Positions 8,386 through 16,580 of a stretch of 41,015 bases of DNA are shown in pieces. The notes under the pieces were generated by a model. That model saw only the letters and a program-made list of their open reading frames with translations, had not been told where the DNA came from and ran no database searches. Every line of letters begins with the position of its first letter. Position 1 is the stretch's first letter. The DNA is from Symploca sp. SIO1C2. GTDB lineage: Bacteria; Cyanobacteriota; Cyanobacteriia; Cyanobacteriales; Coleofasciculaceae. A program made the position numbers and the translations under genes. The DNA lies in NCBI GenBank assembly GCA_010672925.1, contig JAAHFP010000053.1, forward strand, positions 1 through 41,015. The letters are read 5' to 3'.

Positions 8386-9045
8386 CTGAAACAATCACTG
8401 CTGATAATATCAACTTCAGAGGTGGTCTTGAGAATCCTTCAGCTGTGGAGCCGTGTCAGAAGCTGCAGTAGTAGTGCGGCAAAAGCCATTGGTGATGAGA
8501 GCAAAAGACTCTCTAACCTTTGATACAGGGCAGGTTCGCGTAAAAAAGATAACAACTGTTAGTTGACTTTTGACAATGGGCAGAAACAACGGTTATAATA
8601 TTTATCGAAAGCTAAATAAGGAACCTCAGCATCCCTAACAAATGTTAGGATAATGATTATCCGGCGTTGGTACTATTACCATTAATTTTGGTTAGCTGGG
8701 ATGCCGTTCCCCTTCATTTTGCAGTCAAAATCTCCCAAGTTCCGATGAGCCCTGCAACCATTAACGTGGCGATATCAATAGGGAGTGCACCACCAATGGA
8801 TACGAGAATGATAACTGCCATGACTAAAGTGGCAGCATATTTTCTTTATTTCATATTTGATTTTTTGTGAACTGAATACAATCATAGTAGCTTCGGTTTA
8901 ATTTTGACAAGATTAATAAACCTGTAGCTATACACGGAAAAGCTTTAGATAAGCTTTAGCACTAGTCTGATTCTCACTCAGTGAAGCAAAGAACAGAATC
9001 GCTATAAGCTTACCCAGGTATAGATTGTGGCTAATTACCACACGA
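8386..9045. other. 660-bp gap with hairpins and no convincing long gene
   Basis: Two adjacent hairpins share two bases: CCTAAC-AAAT-GTTAGG (8634-8649) and GGATAAT-G-ATTATCC (8648-8662). A 35-codon minus-strand frame is listed separately. The plus-strand frame over 8667-8870 is not convincing. The remainder is A+T-rich with no repeat family I recognise. Confidence 0.5.
8714..8821 (-). CDS. Possible 35-residue single-pass membrane peptide
   Basis: A short frame reads MAVIILVSIGGALPIDIATL and onward to AGLIGTWEILTAK. It is strongly hydrophobic, with glycines spaced as in a transmembrane helix and a lysine at the end, which is not what random sequence usually gives. No ribosome-binding site is evident. 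The frame is open only a few codons upstream of the ATG, so it may be a remnant of a larger membrane protein. Confidence 0.25.
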   Translation of the reverse strand: MAVIILVSIGGALPIDIATLMVAGLIGTWEILTAK

Positions 9046-9903
9046 CTAATTGTACTGCTCTAACCAAGAAACCAATTCCTCAAGTTCATTGAAGTCCAGT
9101 AGTGCTTCCCCTAAAGCTTCCAACTGTTCAATCGGTAATTTCTGCACTCCCTCAGTTAACTCTGGAGTCAAATTGCCCAACCGACGGGTGAGTTGCCGCA
9201 GGAGCATTTGACGAAGTTCTTGACGAACTTCTTGACGAAATTCTTGACGAACTTCTTGGTTAACTTTCTGAAGAATTTCTTGTTCCATTTCTTGATAGAT
9301 TACCGATTCTCGCATAATATCCCTCCGCAATAATCTGTTAATCAAGTCTCTCTCTAATACTAAACCAGCGATTATCGCCGTTGATGCTGCAACATTACTC
9401 TGCACCCTTTGATTAGCAATGTTGTCAATCAACTGGGCTGTTTGTTGCAGTGTTTGGAACCTATCACTGGTTTTACTTAGTGCCGCAAAAGGCAACAATC
9501 CGGGAGAACCCAAAAATGCTCCCGTCGGTTGCTCCCATAACCTTATCACTTCAAACTCATGACGAGTTCTGGGAATACTGAATGTATTCTGGTGTACTAG
9601 GGGAGAGTCACTTTGACACAAATAAATCACCACTTGCCGCATCGATTTTTTGGGGAAGCGACGGTAAACCCGGCAGCGATAATCAATCATCCGAAAGGGT
9701 ATATCCGGGTTCGGTTTAGTTTGGAACTCTAGATGAAGCACCATATTTTCCGACTGTAGCAGAATCAAGGAATCAGCACGAATCGGTTCAAGGGAAAGTT
9801 CTGTGGGACTTAACTGAGTCAGGGTAATTGGTTTTCCGAGCAACCAACGGGTAAAGTCGGGGGAGAATTGCTCAGCCAGAAATTTGCAAACGTTATCAAA
9901 CAA
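9046..9903 (-). CDS. Rpn/PD-(D/E)XK transposase-like nuclease with DUF4351 tail
   Basis: Protein of 285 residues. The N-terminal 200 residues are a PD-(D/E)XK nuclease of the Rpn/YhgA-like group: RADSLILL (Asp44) and LHLEFQTK (Glu59, Gln61) carry the acidic and Q/K positions, followed by YRCRVYRRF. Rpn proteins promote RecA-independent recombination in E. coli; cyanobacterial members are numerous and uncharacterised. Then comes a coiled coil with repeated QEVRQEFRQEVRQE units (about residues 210-232) and a C-terminal DUF4351 segment (LLRQLTRRLGNLTPELTEGV). Transcribed leftward, with a 144-base gap to the divergent transporter gene. Confidence 0.88.
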   Translation of the reverse strand: MFDNVCKFLAEQFSPDFTRWLLGKPITLTQLSPTELSLEPIRADSLILLQSENMVLHLEFQTKPNPDIPFRMIDYRCRVYRRFPKKSMRQVVIYLCQSDSPLVHQNTFSIPRTRHEFEVIRLWEQPTGAFLGSPGLLPFAALSKTSDRFQTLQQTAQLIDNIANQRVQSNVAASTAIIAGLVLERDLINRLLRRDIMRESVIYQEMEQEILQKVNQEVRQEFRQEVRQELRQMLLRQLTRRLGNLTPELTEGVQKLPIEQLEALGEALLDFNELEELVSWLEQYN

Positions 9904-10047
9904 AGCATTCGGTCTTAAAGGTTAGGTGTTAGATTACCATCAAAATAAATCAGTAAATAGCTTGTATTAAAGAAAAATAATTATGAGCAACTCTCCTATA
10001 AAAAGATAATATATTATCACCATCCTAAGTTACTATAAAACCTAATT

Positions 10048-11001
10048 ATGTCTACTGAAGTAGATCTTCCCAAAGAACAGTTAACATCAAAAAAAGTAAA
10101 TCTTGCGATCGCTGCTTTATTTCTTGCTGTATTTGCCATGTCTTGGACACCAATACTCATTAGATGGAGTGTCAGGGAAGTGAGTCCTGTAGTTACCATC
10201 TTTTGGCGGGAAGCCATTGCTTTTATCCCTTTAGGATTGTGGGTTAATTTCAAAAGACTGTCTGCCCAAGAGTCTAGTGAGGAGCCGCCCTACAAGCTAG
10301 ATAAATCAACAAAATTTTTACTAGTTGCCGCCTCTATTGTAGTCAGCTGCTGTGCTTTACTATACACTGTAGCCATTACTCAAACCAGTGTGGCCAACTC
10401 AGCAGTTATTCGTAGTCTTGTACCTTTGTTTACTACCATACCCGCTTGGTTAATATTTCGTCAGAGTTTTGGTTATCAATTTATTATTGGCATGTTTTTA
10501 TCCATTGGAGGAGCAATCACTATCGGTTTAGAAGATTCACAAATATCTTTGCACAACCTCCAAGGTGATGTCATCAGTTTGATTTCTGCTATGTTTTATG
10601 CCGGATATTTGCTTATTGTAGAAAAACTCAGAACTCAAGTTGATACAACTACTATCTTACTATGGCGTGTCATTGTTGGTATGGTGTTGCTGTTACCAGT
10701 TATTTTAATTACTAGAGACCCAATTTTTCCAGCCTCTATCAATGGCTGGTTATCTGTGATCACCTTGGCTCTGCTAGGCCAAATAATTGGTCAAGGCTCA
10801 GTAGCCTATAGCCTCAATAAACTTTCTTCAGGATTGGTGGCAGTCACACTTTTGCTAGTTCCTGCTATTTCCGCCATTATCGCTTGGTTAATCTTTGCCG
10901 AAAACTTAAGCTTACTTAACTGGTTATCCTTGTTTGTGATTTTATTAGGCATATACCTGGCTGTATCCAGTAAAGAAGCGGTCAAAACAATTCAAAATTA
11001 A
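10048..11001 (+). CDS. DMT-superfamily (EamA) transporter
   Basis: Integral membrane protein of 317 residues with about ten transmembrane segments arranged as two EamA repeats, roughly residues 24-164 and 175-306. The first repeat has the hallmark WTPILIRWSVREVSPVVTIFWREA and the helix end SIGGAITIGLED; the second has LISAMFYAGYLLIVEKL and LLVPAISAIIAWLIFAENL. The family exports amino acids, metabolites or drugs; the substrate is not readable here. The ATG at 10048 lacks a clear Shine-Dalgarno. The C-terminus is followed at once by AATTCAAAATTA-type repeats. It is divergent from the Rpn nuclease gene. Confidence 0.9.
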   Translation: MSTEVDLPKEQLTSKKVNLAIAALFLAVFAMSWTPILIRWSVREVSPVVTIFWREAIAFIPLGLWVNFKRLSAQESSEEPPYKLDKSTKFLLVAASIVVSCCALLYTVAITQTSVANSAVIRSLVPLFTTIPAWLIFRQSFGYQFIIGMFLSIGGAITIGLEDSQISLHNLQGDVISLISAMFYAGYLLIVEKLRTQVDTTTILLWRVIVGMVLLLPVILITRDPIFPASINGWLSVITLALLGQIIGQGSVAYSLNKLSSGLVAVTLLLVPAISAIIAWLIFAENLSLLNWLSLFVILLGIYLAVSSKEAVKTIQN

Positions 11002-11149
11002 AAATTATCAATTCAAAATTAAAGATAATTAGTGGAGCAAATGCATTATACTGATTTTCAAAAGTAGCTTTGCTTCTAGATACAGCTATAATTAAGAAGT
11101 CGGCGCGTTACGCTAGTGCTAACGAACCCTACAGACGAGGAGATGAATT

Positions 11150-11476
11150 ATGAATCATTCAAGTTCTGAGCTAACACGCTCACTTACTAATTGTCGTGAA
11201 TCTCTATTATTGGAAATCGAACAAATTCCCGACGAACAAGTTCCCGAATTATTACAAATCATTAGTTTATTTCGTCAACGCCAAATGACGAACCAAGAAT
11301 CTGAAGATAATTGGCAAAAAGCGATGAATCAGCTGGAAAAATCCAATCCAATCAAACGAAAACAGCAACAGCAAAAATTAAAGCAGTTATTTGAATCTTG
11401 GAATGAGCCAGACGAAGAACAAGACCAAAAAGAAACTTGGGAAATTATTAAATCGCTCAAAGGAGTTTCGATTTAA
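11150..11476 (+). CDS. Putative antitoxin partner of the PIN toxin (108 aa)
   Basis: Hydrophilic, mostly helical protein with a central ESLLLEIEQIPDEQVPELLQIISLFRQRQ and a Lys/Gln/Glu-rich C-terminal half (KRKQQQQKLKQLFESW). The IEQIPDEQVPELLQIISLF part resembles helical segments of small cyanobacterial proteins encoded next to PIN toxins. A clear Shine-Dalgarno (GAGGAGA) precedes the ATG. The gene ends 6 bases before the PIN gene, so the two are surely cotranscribed. The antitoxin role is inferred from position and size; no known DNA-binding domain was recognised. Confidence 0.65.
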   Translation: MNHSSSELTRSLTNCRESLLLEIEQIPDEQVPELLQIISLFRQRQMTNQESEDNWQKAMNQLEKSNPIKRKQQQQKLKQLFESWNEPDEEQDQKETWEIIKSLKGVSI

Positions 11477-11482
11477 GCTAAA

Positions 11483-11932
11483 ATGAGTCAAGTAATAGTT
11501 TTAGATTCGGCACCTGTTGGTTTAATTACCAATCCCAAAGCCACTGGCTTGTCAGCGAAATGCCAAGAATGGTTTTCTAATCTTTTTGACCGAGGCTATG
11601 ATGTCATTTTACCCGAAATTATCGATTATGAAATTAGACGAGAACTCTTACGAGCAAACAAAATATCGGGTATCAATAAGCTAAATCAGCTTAAAGCAGA
11701 AATCATTTATCTTCCGATTACTACGGAAGTTATGTTAAAAGCAGCCGAATTATGGGCAGAAGTTAGAAAACAAGGTAAACCAACAGCAGATTCTAAAGCT
11801 TTAGATGGAGATGTTATTTTAGCTGCTCAAGCTCTTTTAGTTACCAATTATGGGTATGAAGTTACTGTAGCAACGAATAACACAAAACACCTATCTTTGT
11901 TTGTTGATGCTCAGGTATGGCAAGATATTTAA
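11483..11932 (+). CDS. PIN-domain (VapC-like) ribonuclease toxin
   Basis: Product of 149 residues with a PIN fold: N-terminal strand with Asp8 (VIVLDSAPVGLITNPK), the acidic helix YEIRREL (Glu50), the pair Asp108/Asp110 in LDGDVILAAQAL, and the closing TNNTKHL motif. These acidic residues bind the metal used for RNA cleavage in VapC-type toxins. The family's usual length is 130-150 residues. It lies 6 bases behind its presumed antitoxin gene, an order typical of type II modules. Unusual for VapC is the DSAPVGLITNPK opening, which belongs to a cyanobacterial subgroup rather than classical VapBC. Confidence 0.8.
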   Translation: MSQVIVLDSAPVGLITNPKATGLSAKCQEWFSNLFDRGYDVILPEIIDYEIRRELLRANKISGINKLNQLKAEIIYLPITTEVMLKAAELWAEVRKQGKPTADSKALDGDVILAAQALLVTNYGYEVTVATNNTKHLSLFVDAQVWQDI

Positions 11933-11990
11933 ACATTTGGTTAAGTCTAATCTCCCAGCCTTCGTTTAATATCCCCTGGAACAGCAAACC

Positions 11991-12398
11991 CTACTGATTA
12001 CTCATACTAACAATCAAATTGGATACTCGCTCTTTGATTTCATCCCGGATGCGGCGGAATTCTTCAATTGGTCGCCCATCGGGGTCATCTAATTGCCAAT
12101 CCTCAAACACTTCTTGCAATAACCATTCCTTGGGCAAACTTACACCGCAACCACACAAGGAAATCACAACATTATAATCAGAAGCTTGAAAATCACTAAT
12201 GGGGTTGGAAGTTTGATTGTTGATCTCAATACCAATTTCTGACATTACCGCGATCGCAGTAGGATGAACCCGGGAGGCTTCTAAACCAGCACTGGTTACC
12301 TCAATTTTACCTGCACCTAGTTTTCTTGCAAAGCCTTCTGCCATTTGAGAGCGACAAGAATTTCTCTTGCAAGCAAACATAACTTTCTTCTTGGTCAT
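11991..12398 (-). CDS. arsC: Arsenate reductase, LMW-phosphatase type (Synechocystis ArsC class)
   Basis: Reduces arsenate to arsenite in the cytoplasm with thiol reductants. From the ATG at 12398 the protein is 135 residues: MTKKKVMFACKRNSCRSQMA holds the phosphatase P-loop C-X5-R (Cys10 to Arg16). The ISLCGCGVSLP segment gives Cys82 and Cys84, and the DDPDG motif near residue 105 supplies the general acid. This matches the glutaredoxin-dependent cyanobacterial ArsC rather than the classical E. coli type. The frame is open 66 codons further upstream but overlaps ppk2 out of frame, so that part is not used. It lies 14 bases behind ppk2 on the same strand, so the two are probably cotranscribed. 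Confidence 0.9.
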   Translation of the reverse strand: MTKKKVMFACKRNSCRSQMAEGFARKLGAGKIEVTSAGLEASRVHPTAIAVMSEIGIEINNQTSNPISDFQASDYNVVISLCGCGVSLPKEWLLQEVFEDWQLDDPDGRPIEEFRRIRDEIKERVSNLIVSMSNQ

Positions 12399-12412
12399 TG
12401 GTGTCTTGGTGA

Positions 12413-13333
12413 TTAATAAACTTCTGGTACAAAATTCTGCAATGACATCGGAGGACGGATATAATCCATTGCCCGTTGTCGTGCTGGTAAAGCAATCGGT
12501 TGTGGGGTTAAATCTTCGTAGGTAATCATACTGAGGAGATGGGTAATACAGTTGAGACGGGCTAGTTTTTTGTTGTCTGCTTTGACTACATACCAAGGAG
12601 ATTCTTGAGTATCGGTTGCATTAAACATATCATCTTTGGCCTTGGAATACTCAACCCAACGGGCACGAGATTCTAGATCCATAGGACTGAGTTTCCAGCG
12701 TTTGGTTGGATCTTTAATACGGGCTTGGAAGCGACGTTCCTGCTCTTCATCGCTGACGGAAAACCAATATTTAATGAGGATAATACCGGAGCGTTGGAGC
12801 ATATATTCAAATACTGGACATGACCGTAGGAATTCTACATATTCTTGGTGACTACAAAAACCCATTACTCGCTCAACACCAGCTCGGTTGTACCAGCTTC
12901 TGTCAAATAGTACCATTTCCCCTGCGGCTGGTAAATGGGCAGCATAGCGTTGAAAATACCATTGAGTTTTTTCTTTCTCTGTTGGCTTACCTAAGGCGGC
13001 AACTCGACAGACACGAGGATTCAAGCTTTCTGTAATACGTTTAATTACCCCACCTTTCCCGGCAGCATCACGTCCTTCAAAGATGACAACTACTTTTAAT
13101 CCCTTGTACTTAATCCATTCTTGCAATTTGACTAACTCAACCTGTAGGCGACGTAGTTCTTGCTCATAGATTTTTCTCTTAATTGTCTTTGCTTCACTGC
13201 CATAGTTATCCGTTGAATCAGTGGTGATACCTATATACTGAGATGGCTTCTCAACTAAGTAATCTTGTTTTTTGGCAATTTTGCCATTTTTTTGCTTCTT
13301 TTGTTTCTTTGGATCTTTTTTCCCTTTAGCCAT
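12413..13333 (-). CDS. ppk2: Polyphosphate kinase 2
   Basis: Single-domain PPK2, 306 residues. It transfers phosphate between polyphosphate and nucleotides; many members make ATP or GTP from polyphosphate. Walker A is GRDAAGKGG (residues 87-95, Lys93) and Walker B is MVLFDRSWYNRAGVE (Asp144), both intact. The lid segment RIKDPTKRWKLSPMDLESR is also present. The N-terminal 25 residues are very lysine-rich (KKDPKKQKKQKNGKIAKK) and may be a disordered polyphosphate-binding tail. The start at 13333 gives MAKGKK. arsC follows 14 bases downstream, an arrangement that couples a phosphate-storage enzyme to arsenate detoxification. Confidence 0.93.
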   Translation of the reverse strand: MAKGKKDPKKQKKQKNGKIAKKQDYLVEKPSQYIGITTDSTDNYGSEAKTIKRKIYEQELRRLQVELVKLQEWIKYKGLKVVVIFEGRDAAGKGGVIKRITESLNPRVCRVAALGKPTEKEKTQWYFQRYAAHLPAAGEMVLFDRSWYNRAGVERVMGFCSHQEYVEFLRSCPVFEYMLQRSGIILIKYWFSVSDEEQERRFQARIKDPTKRWKLSPMDLESRARWVEYSKAKDDMFNATDTQESPWYVVKADNKKLARLNCITHLLSMITYEDLTPQPIALPARQRAMDYIRPPMSLQNFVPEVY

Positions 13334-13409
13334 ATAACCTTTCTCATAGTGTCATCTCTTCGGATGTAGGACTTACTACACAAGTTTTCTTCCCTGTTAC
13401 CCTCCGGTC

Positions 13410-13425
13410 CCCCTCCTTGGAGGGG
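13410..13425. repeat. Hairpin CCCCTCC-TT-GGAGGGG in a dispersed repeat
   Basis: A perfect 7-bp stem with a 2-base loop, followed by TTAGGGGTGGGTT, is a common cyanobacterial intergenic element. It lies between the VOC gene end (13457) and the ppk2 start (13333), both leftward, so it could end the upstream transcript. A short TGCCTTCTGCC repeat adjoins it. Confidence 0.5.
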
Positions 13426-13456
13426 TTAGGGGTGGGTTGCCTTCTGCCTTCTTCTA

Positions 13457-13819
13457 CTAGTCTAAATCCTGACCAATCAAAATCCGATGACCGTCTACAG
13501 TGCGCAATCCAAATTCTCGCATTCCCCAAGGCTCACTCTTGAGGGGTTTAATCACCTCAGCACCATAAGCCAATACAGATTCGTAATATTGGTCAACGTT
13601 ATCTACTACTAAGTATCCATAGTAGGAATGATCCCCAATATCTACAGCAGGTATTGCATCTGGACATTCTCCCGCCATAATCCGGCAGCTATCACGCACA
13701 AACATTCTCCAGCCAGGATCGCCGATTTCGTGAATCTGAAAACCTAGTGCATCCCGGTAAAAGGCTCCAGAAATTTCTAGGTCGGGAACTGCTAAAACGA
13801 AAATTGTACTTTGAATCAT
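13457..13819 (-). CDS. VOC-superfamily (glyoxalase/bleomycin-resistance-like) protein
   Basis: Protein of 120 residues with one vicinal-oxygen-chelate domain made of two beta-alpha-beta-beta-beta modules: TIFVLAVPDLEISGAFYRDALGF in the first and GYLVVDNVDQYYESVLAYGA with FGLRTVDGHRILIG in the second. A His/Glu metal set is not obvious, so it may bind rather than turn over a ligand. Its start overlaps the stop of the TPR gene by 4 bases (ATGA). It is therefore the last gene of a three-gene leftward operon with the sigma-like and TPR genes. Confidence 0.85.
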   Translation of the reverse strand: MIQSTIFVLAVPDLEISGAFYRDALGFQIHEIGDPGWRMFVRDSCRIMAGECPDAIPAVDIGDHSYYGYLVVDNVDQYYESVLAYGAEVIKPLKSEPWGMREFGLRTVDGHRILIGQDLD

Positions 13820-15033
13820 TGATATAATATTTGAGCCAAGTCATTTTGTAGCAAGGCTTCTTCTCCTGTATCTTCCAAAACACGAGCTAGAGCGATCGCT
13901 TGCTCATAAAAACTCCTGGCATTGGCTAAGTCACCGGTGATTGTGTACAGTTGAGCGGATAGCCTCAGCCAGATTAATTCTTGAAATAAGTCTTTTTCTT
14001 CTTTAGCCAGGGCAATATGTTGATCTAATGCTCTAAAAGCTGGGGGATAATTACCAGCCTCTGTGTAAGAGTTGAACAAACCTCGAAAAGCTCGAAATTG
14101 GTTAGGAGTATCGCTGGTAGTCCTAGCTAATTGTAGTGCTAATCCATAAGCGATCGCGGCATCCTCTGGAAGATTGGCTGCAAGGTAGGCATCTCCTAAA
14201 TTATTACGGGTGTTGGCTTCCCCCAAGGGGTCTCTAAAACGACGCCGCAAAACTATGGCAGCTTTGTATTGCTTAATGGCATCGAAATAATTGCCCCTTA
14301 CAAATTCCACTAAGCCCAAGTTACTTAAGGTTAGCCCTTCTGCTTCTTCATTATTAACGCTACGGGCTATTTCCAGGGCTTCGACTAAGGATTGAGCCGC
14401 TGCTTGATTATTTCCTGTTTGCAGCAACAATGTACCCAAATTGTTTAAACCATAAATTTGTCCCTGAAAATCCTTGAGGGTACGGGCCACCCCTAACCGG
14501 CGTCGCAGCATATCGGCGGCTTCTTCGTAATCTCCTAATTTGGCATAAACCTGTCCTAGGTAATCGTAGGTTAGCCCTAGTCCCTGCAAATCCCCAACTT
14601 GCCGATAAATCTCCAGTGCCTGTAACCAGTAGTTGAGGCTTTTGTCAAAATACCCTTTCTGGTAAGACTGCCCTCCTAGTCGCAGAAGTAAATCAGCTTG
14701 ATCCCTAGTCTCTCCACGACTACCGTTGTTTAAAGGAATATCCAGCTGTGGCTCAAATCCAATGCCATCAAACTCCCTGGGAAAAAACTGTGCCCTAGCT
14801 TCCGTGGCAACAAGCATTAGCGATACTTGCAGCAGTGCAATTGTGCTTAAGTTAACTAATATCAAGTTCGGATAATCACTTATGATTCCCTTGTCCCTTG
14901 CAACTTTCTTTCTTCCCTTCTGCCTTCTGCCCTCTGCCCTCTGCCTTGTTGCAACCAAAGTGTAAGTATTCAACCAAACTTTATATAACGACCTATTTTG
15001 CATCTTCCACAGTTTGTCCCTATAACTTTCCAT
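13816..15033 (-). CDS. Secreted or periplasmic tetratricopeptide-repeat protein
   Basis: About 405 residues from the ATG at 15033. A hydrophobic stretch ending in an Ala-X-Ala site (VSLMLVATEARAQFF) looks like a signal peptide. After it come at least six TPR units (for example LTYDYLGQVYAKLGDYEEAA, NLGTLLLQTGNNQAAAQSL, NLGDAYLAANLPEDAAIAYG), a scaffold for protein binding. The hydrophobic segment lies some 60 residues inside the frame. The residues before it include RQRAEGRRQKGRKK, a translated TGCCCTCTGCC repeat. A TTG at 14865 would start just at the signal peptide and is a real alternative. It sits 15 bases behind the sigma-like gene and overlaps the VOC gene by 4 bases. Confidence 0.85.
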   Translation of the reverse strand: MESYRDKLWKMQNRSLYKVWLNTYTLVATRQRAEGRRQKGRKKVARDKGIISDYPNLILVNLSTIALLQVSLMLVATEARAQFFPREFDGIGFEPQLDIPLNNGSRGETRDQADLLLRLGGQSYQKGYFDKSLNYWLQALEIYRQVGDLQGLGLTYDYLGQVYAKLGDYEEAADMLRRRLGVARTLKDFQGQIYGLNNLGTLLLQTGNNQAAAQSLVEALEIARSVNNEEAEGLTLSNLGLVEFVRGNYFDAIKQYKAAIVLRRRFRDPLGEANTRNNLGDAYLAANLPEDAAIAYGLALQLARTTSDTPNQFRAFRGLFNSYTEAGNYPPAFRALDQHIALAKEEKDLFQELIWLRLSAQLYTITGDLANARSFYEQAIALARVLEDTGEEALLQNDLAQILYQ

Positions 15034-15048
15034 TTTCAACAAGAGAGC

Positions 15049-15729
15049 CTATTTTCCCAAAACTGGTACTACTGCACCTATGGGAGACTGCGGTTGTGGA
15101 GTTTGAAACTCCTCTCCCAAATAAATTTGTCGAATATCTTCCGGTAAAGCACTCTCCAATAGCTGATATCCTTGCTGAAGTTGAGTTCTCACTTGAGCCG
15201 GTGCGATGACATCTCCCTCGGCTTGGAGATAAGCAGCAATCCGCGTTTCACTCCAGTGGAAAGTCTCCGCCATAACCAGCATCAACCGGATTATAGGTGG
15301 CAATTGCTCTAATGCCTGCTCCAAATAACACCATAAAGGGGGTGGCGCAGTTTTCAATTCATAGTGAATTGACTCCACCGGAGGCAATTCTGCTTGATTA
15401 ATGCAGACAGCGGTCATATTAATCAGCCAGTTTTGGAAGAAACTAGATTCTGAAGTATTCTCCTCACGCAGATCTAGTCCCCCCAGTTCATAATAGAGAT
15501 GACGCCAAGTTAGGGCAAAGAGGTAATCTGCCTGCACCGGGGATCTCGCAGAATGGCTAATCAGGGTATAGACAATGGGACTATAGCGACAAAAAATTGC
15601 TGTGAAGTACTTACCCTGGTCTGGACAGCGCTGAAATAAGGTTAACAGTTCGCGATCGCTATAATGAAACAGCGCTTTGACGAGGGGATGATTCGATTCG
15701 GAAAAATGCGGAATTTGCACAATCTTCAA
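15049..15729 (-). CDS. Sigma-70-family-like protein (ECF-like), cyanobacterial type
   Basis: Protein of 226 residues. The N-terminal HYSDRELLTLFQRCPDQGKYFTAI followed by FCRYSPIVYTLI resembles sigma region 2 (core-binding helices). LEQALEQLPPIIRLMLVMAE with WSETRIAAYLQ and VRTQLQQGYQLL resembles region 4 with its helix-turn-helix. This group is found in cyanobacteria and annotated as a sigma factor; whether it binds RNA polymerase is not known to me. It is the first gene of a leftward unit with the TPR and VOC genes. The region-2.4 DNA-melting residues are not well conserved by eye, so it may be an atypical factor. Confidence 0.6.
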   Translation of the reverse strand: MKIVQIPHFSESNHPLVKALFHYSDRELLTLFQRCPDQGKYFTAIFCRYSPIVYTLISHSARSPVQADYLFALTWRHLYYELGGLDLREENTSESSFFQNWLINMTAVCINQAELPPVESIHYELKTAPPPLWCYLEQALEQLPPIIRLMLVMAETFHWSETRIAAYLQAEGDVIAPAQVRTQLQQGYQLLESALPEDIRQIYLGEEFQTPQPQSPIGAVVPVLGK

Positions 15730-15872
15730 TTCCAGCTGTACTCAAGAAAATTAGAGCAGATGCCTCTGTTGATGTCTCCATATTATATCCTGCGACTAGA
15801 TCAAAAAATATATCGGGGGATTTACGGTAGAAAAATTAAGGCTAAGATCGATTTATCGCGCTTTGTTAATCT

Positions 15873-16469
15873 ATGATTATATCAGTTGAGCTTATTCCCT
15901 TTTTACTAAATCCCTTACCCCCAGGCGCTTTTCTGCCTTTTTTACCTTTAGATAGCCTTTTTTCCACTCAGGGCATCATGGTAATGCTGTTGGCAGCCTA
16001 CGCCGTTGCCATGTGGATGTTTCTGACTAGTGCCCCGAAGGTGCATACCATTATGGTATCTGATTTAGAAGTGGCGAGACGGTTTTATGAAGGCTTGCTC
16101 GATTTTGCGGCTGCGGAAGTACCTCTGCACTACTACTACAACTACGAGCAAACTCTGGGAGCCACCAGTATTGACCCTCTCTATATGTCAACCGGTATGG
16201 GAAGCACCAGTGCTACCCAGCTGAATGGTTCCGAGGGCTTGTGGTACCAGATGAAAAAGAATACTCAGCTACATATTATTTCTGGAGCCAGCTTTGGCAA
16301 GAAAAACCAGCATCGCCACGTCTGCTTTGACCACGATTGCATGGAGCAAGTGTTAATGCGGGTACAAATGCGACAACTGAAGTACAAGGTTCGTACTCAA
16401 AAGCCACTGAATTTTCTGGTGAAGGACTTAGATGGTCGCGTCATTGAAATGGCGGAAGTTTCTAATTAG
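15873..16469 (+). CDS. VOC-superfamily protein with an N-terminal membrane anchor
   Basis: Protein of 198 residues. Residues about 35-53 (IMVMLLAAYAVAMWMFLTSA) form one transmembrane helix. A VOC-type domain follows: KVHTIMVSDLEVARRFYEGLLDF in the first module, and QHRHVCFDHDCMEQVLMRV with KDLDGRVIEMAEVSN in the second. The combination of a helix and a single glyoxalase fold is uncommon. The gene is divergent from the sigma-like gene with a 143-base gap, so the two probably share a control region. A TGGTTATTGGTTATTGGT heptamer tract starts just after the stop. Confidence 0.8.
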   Translation: MIISVELIPFLLNPLPPGAFLPFLPLDSLFSTQGIMVMLLAAYAVAMWMFLTSAPKVHTIMVSDLEVARRFYEGLLDFAAAEVPLHYYYNYEQTLGATSIDPLYMSTGMGSTSATQLNGSEGLWYQMKKNTQLHIISGASFGKKNQHRHVCFDHDCMEQVLMRVQMRQLKYKVRTQKPLNFLVKDLDGRVIEMAEVSN

Positions 16470-16580
16470 TGATTGGTTATTGGTTATTGGTTGTTAGTTG
16501 TTAGTTGTTTTTACTAATGAATAATCTCGCATCTGTGAGGTACATCCAATTCCCAATTCTCCATTCTCCATTCTCCATTC

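Noticed and set aside
8667-8870. Plus-strand 67-codon frame in the 8.4-9.0 kb gap
   Set aside because: Antisense to a better hydrophobic frame, no ribosome site and no recognisable content.
12399-12596. N-terminal extension of ArsC by 66 residues
   Set aside because: It lies out of frame over the ppk2 end and has no homology to the family; the ATG at 12398 gives the normal ArsC length.
15664-15876. Plus-strand frame overlapping the start of the sigma-like gene
   Set aside because: It runs through the divergent control region and has no family resemblance; spacing to the VOC gene looks accidental.
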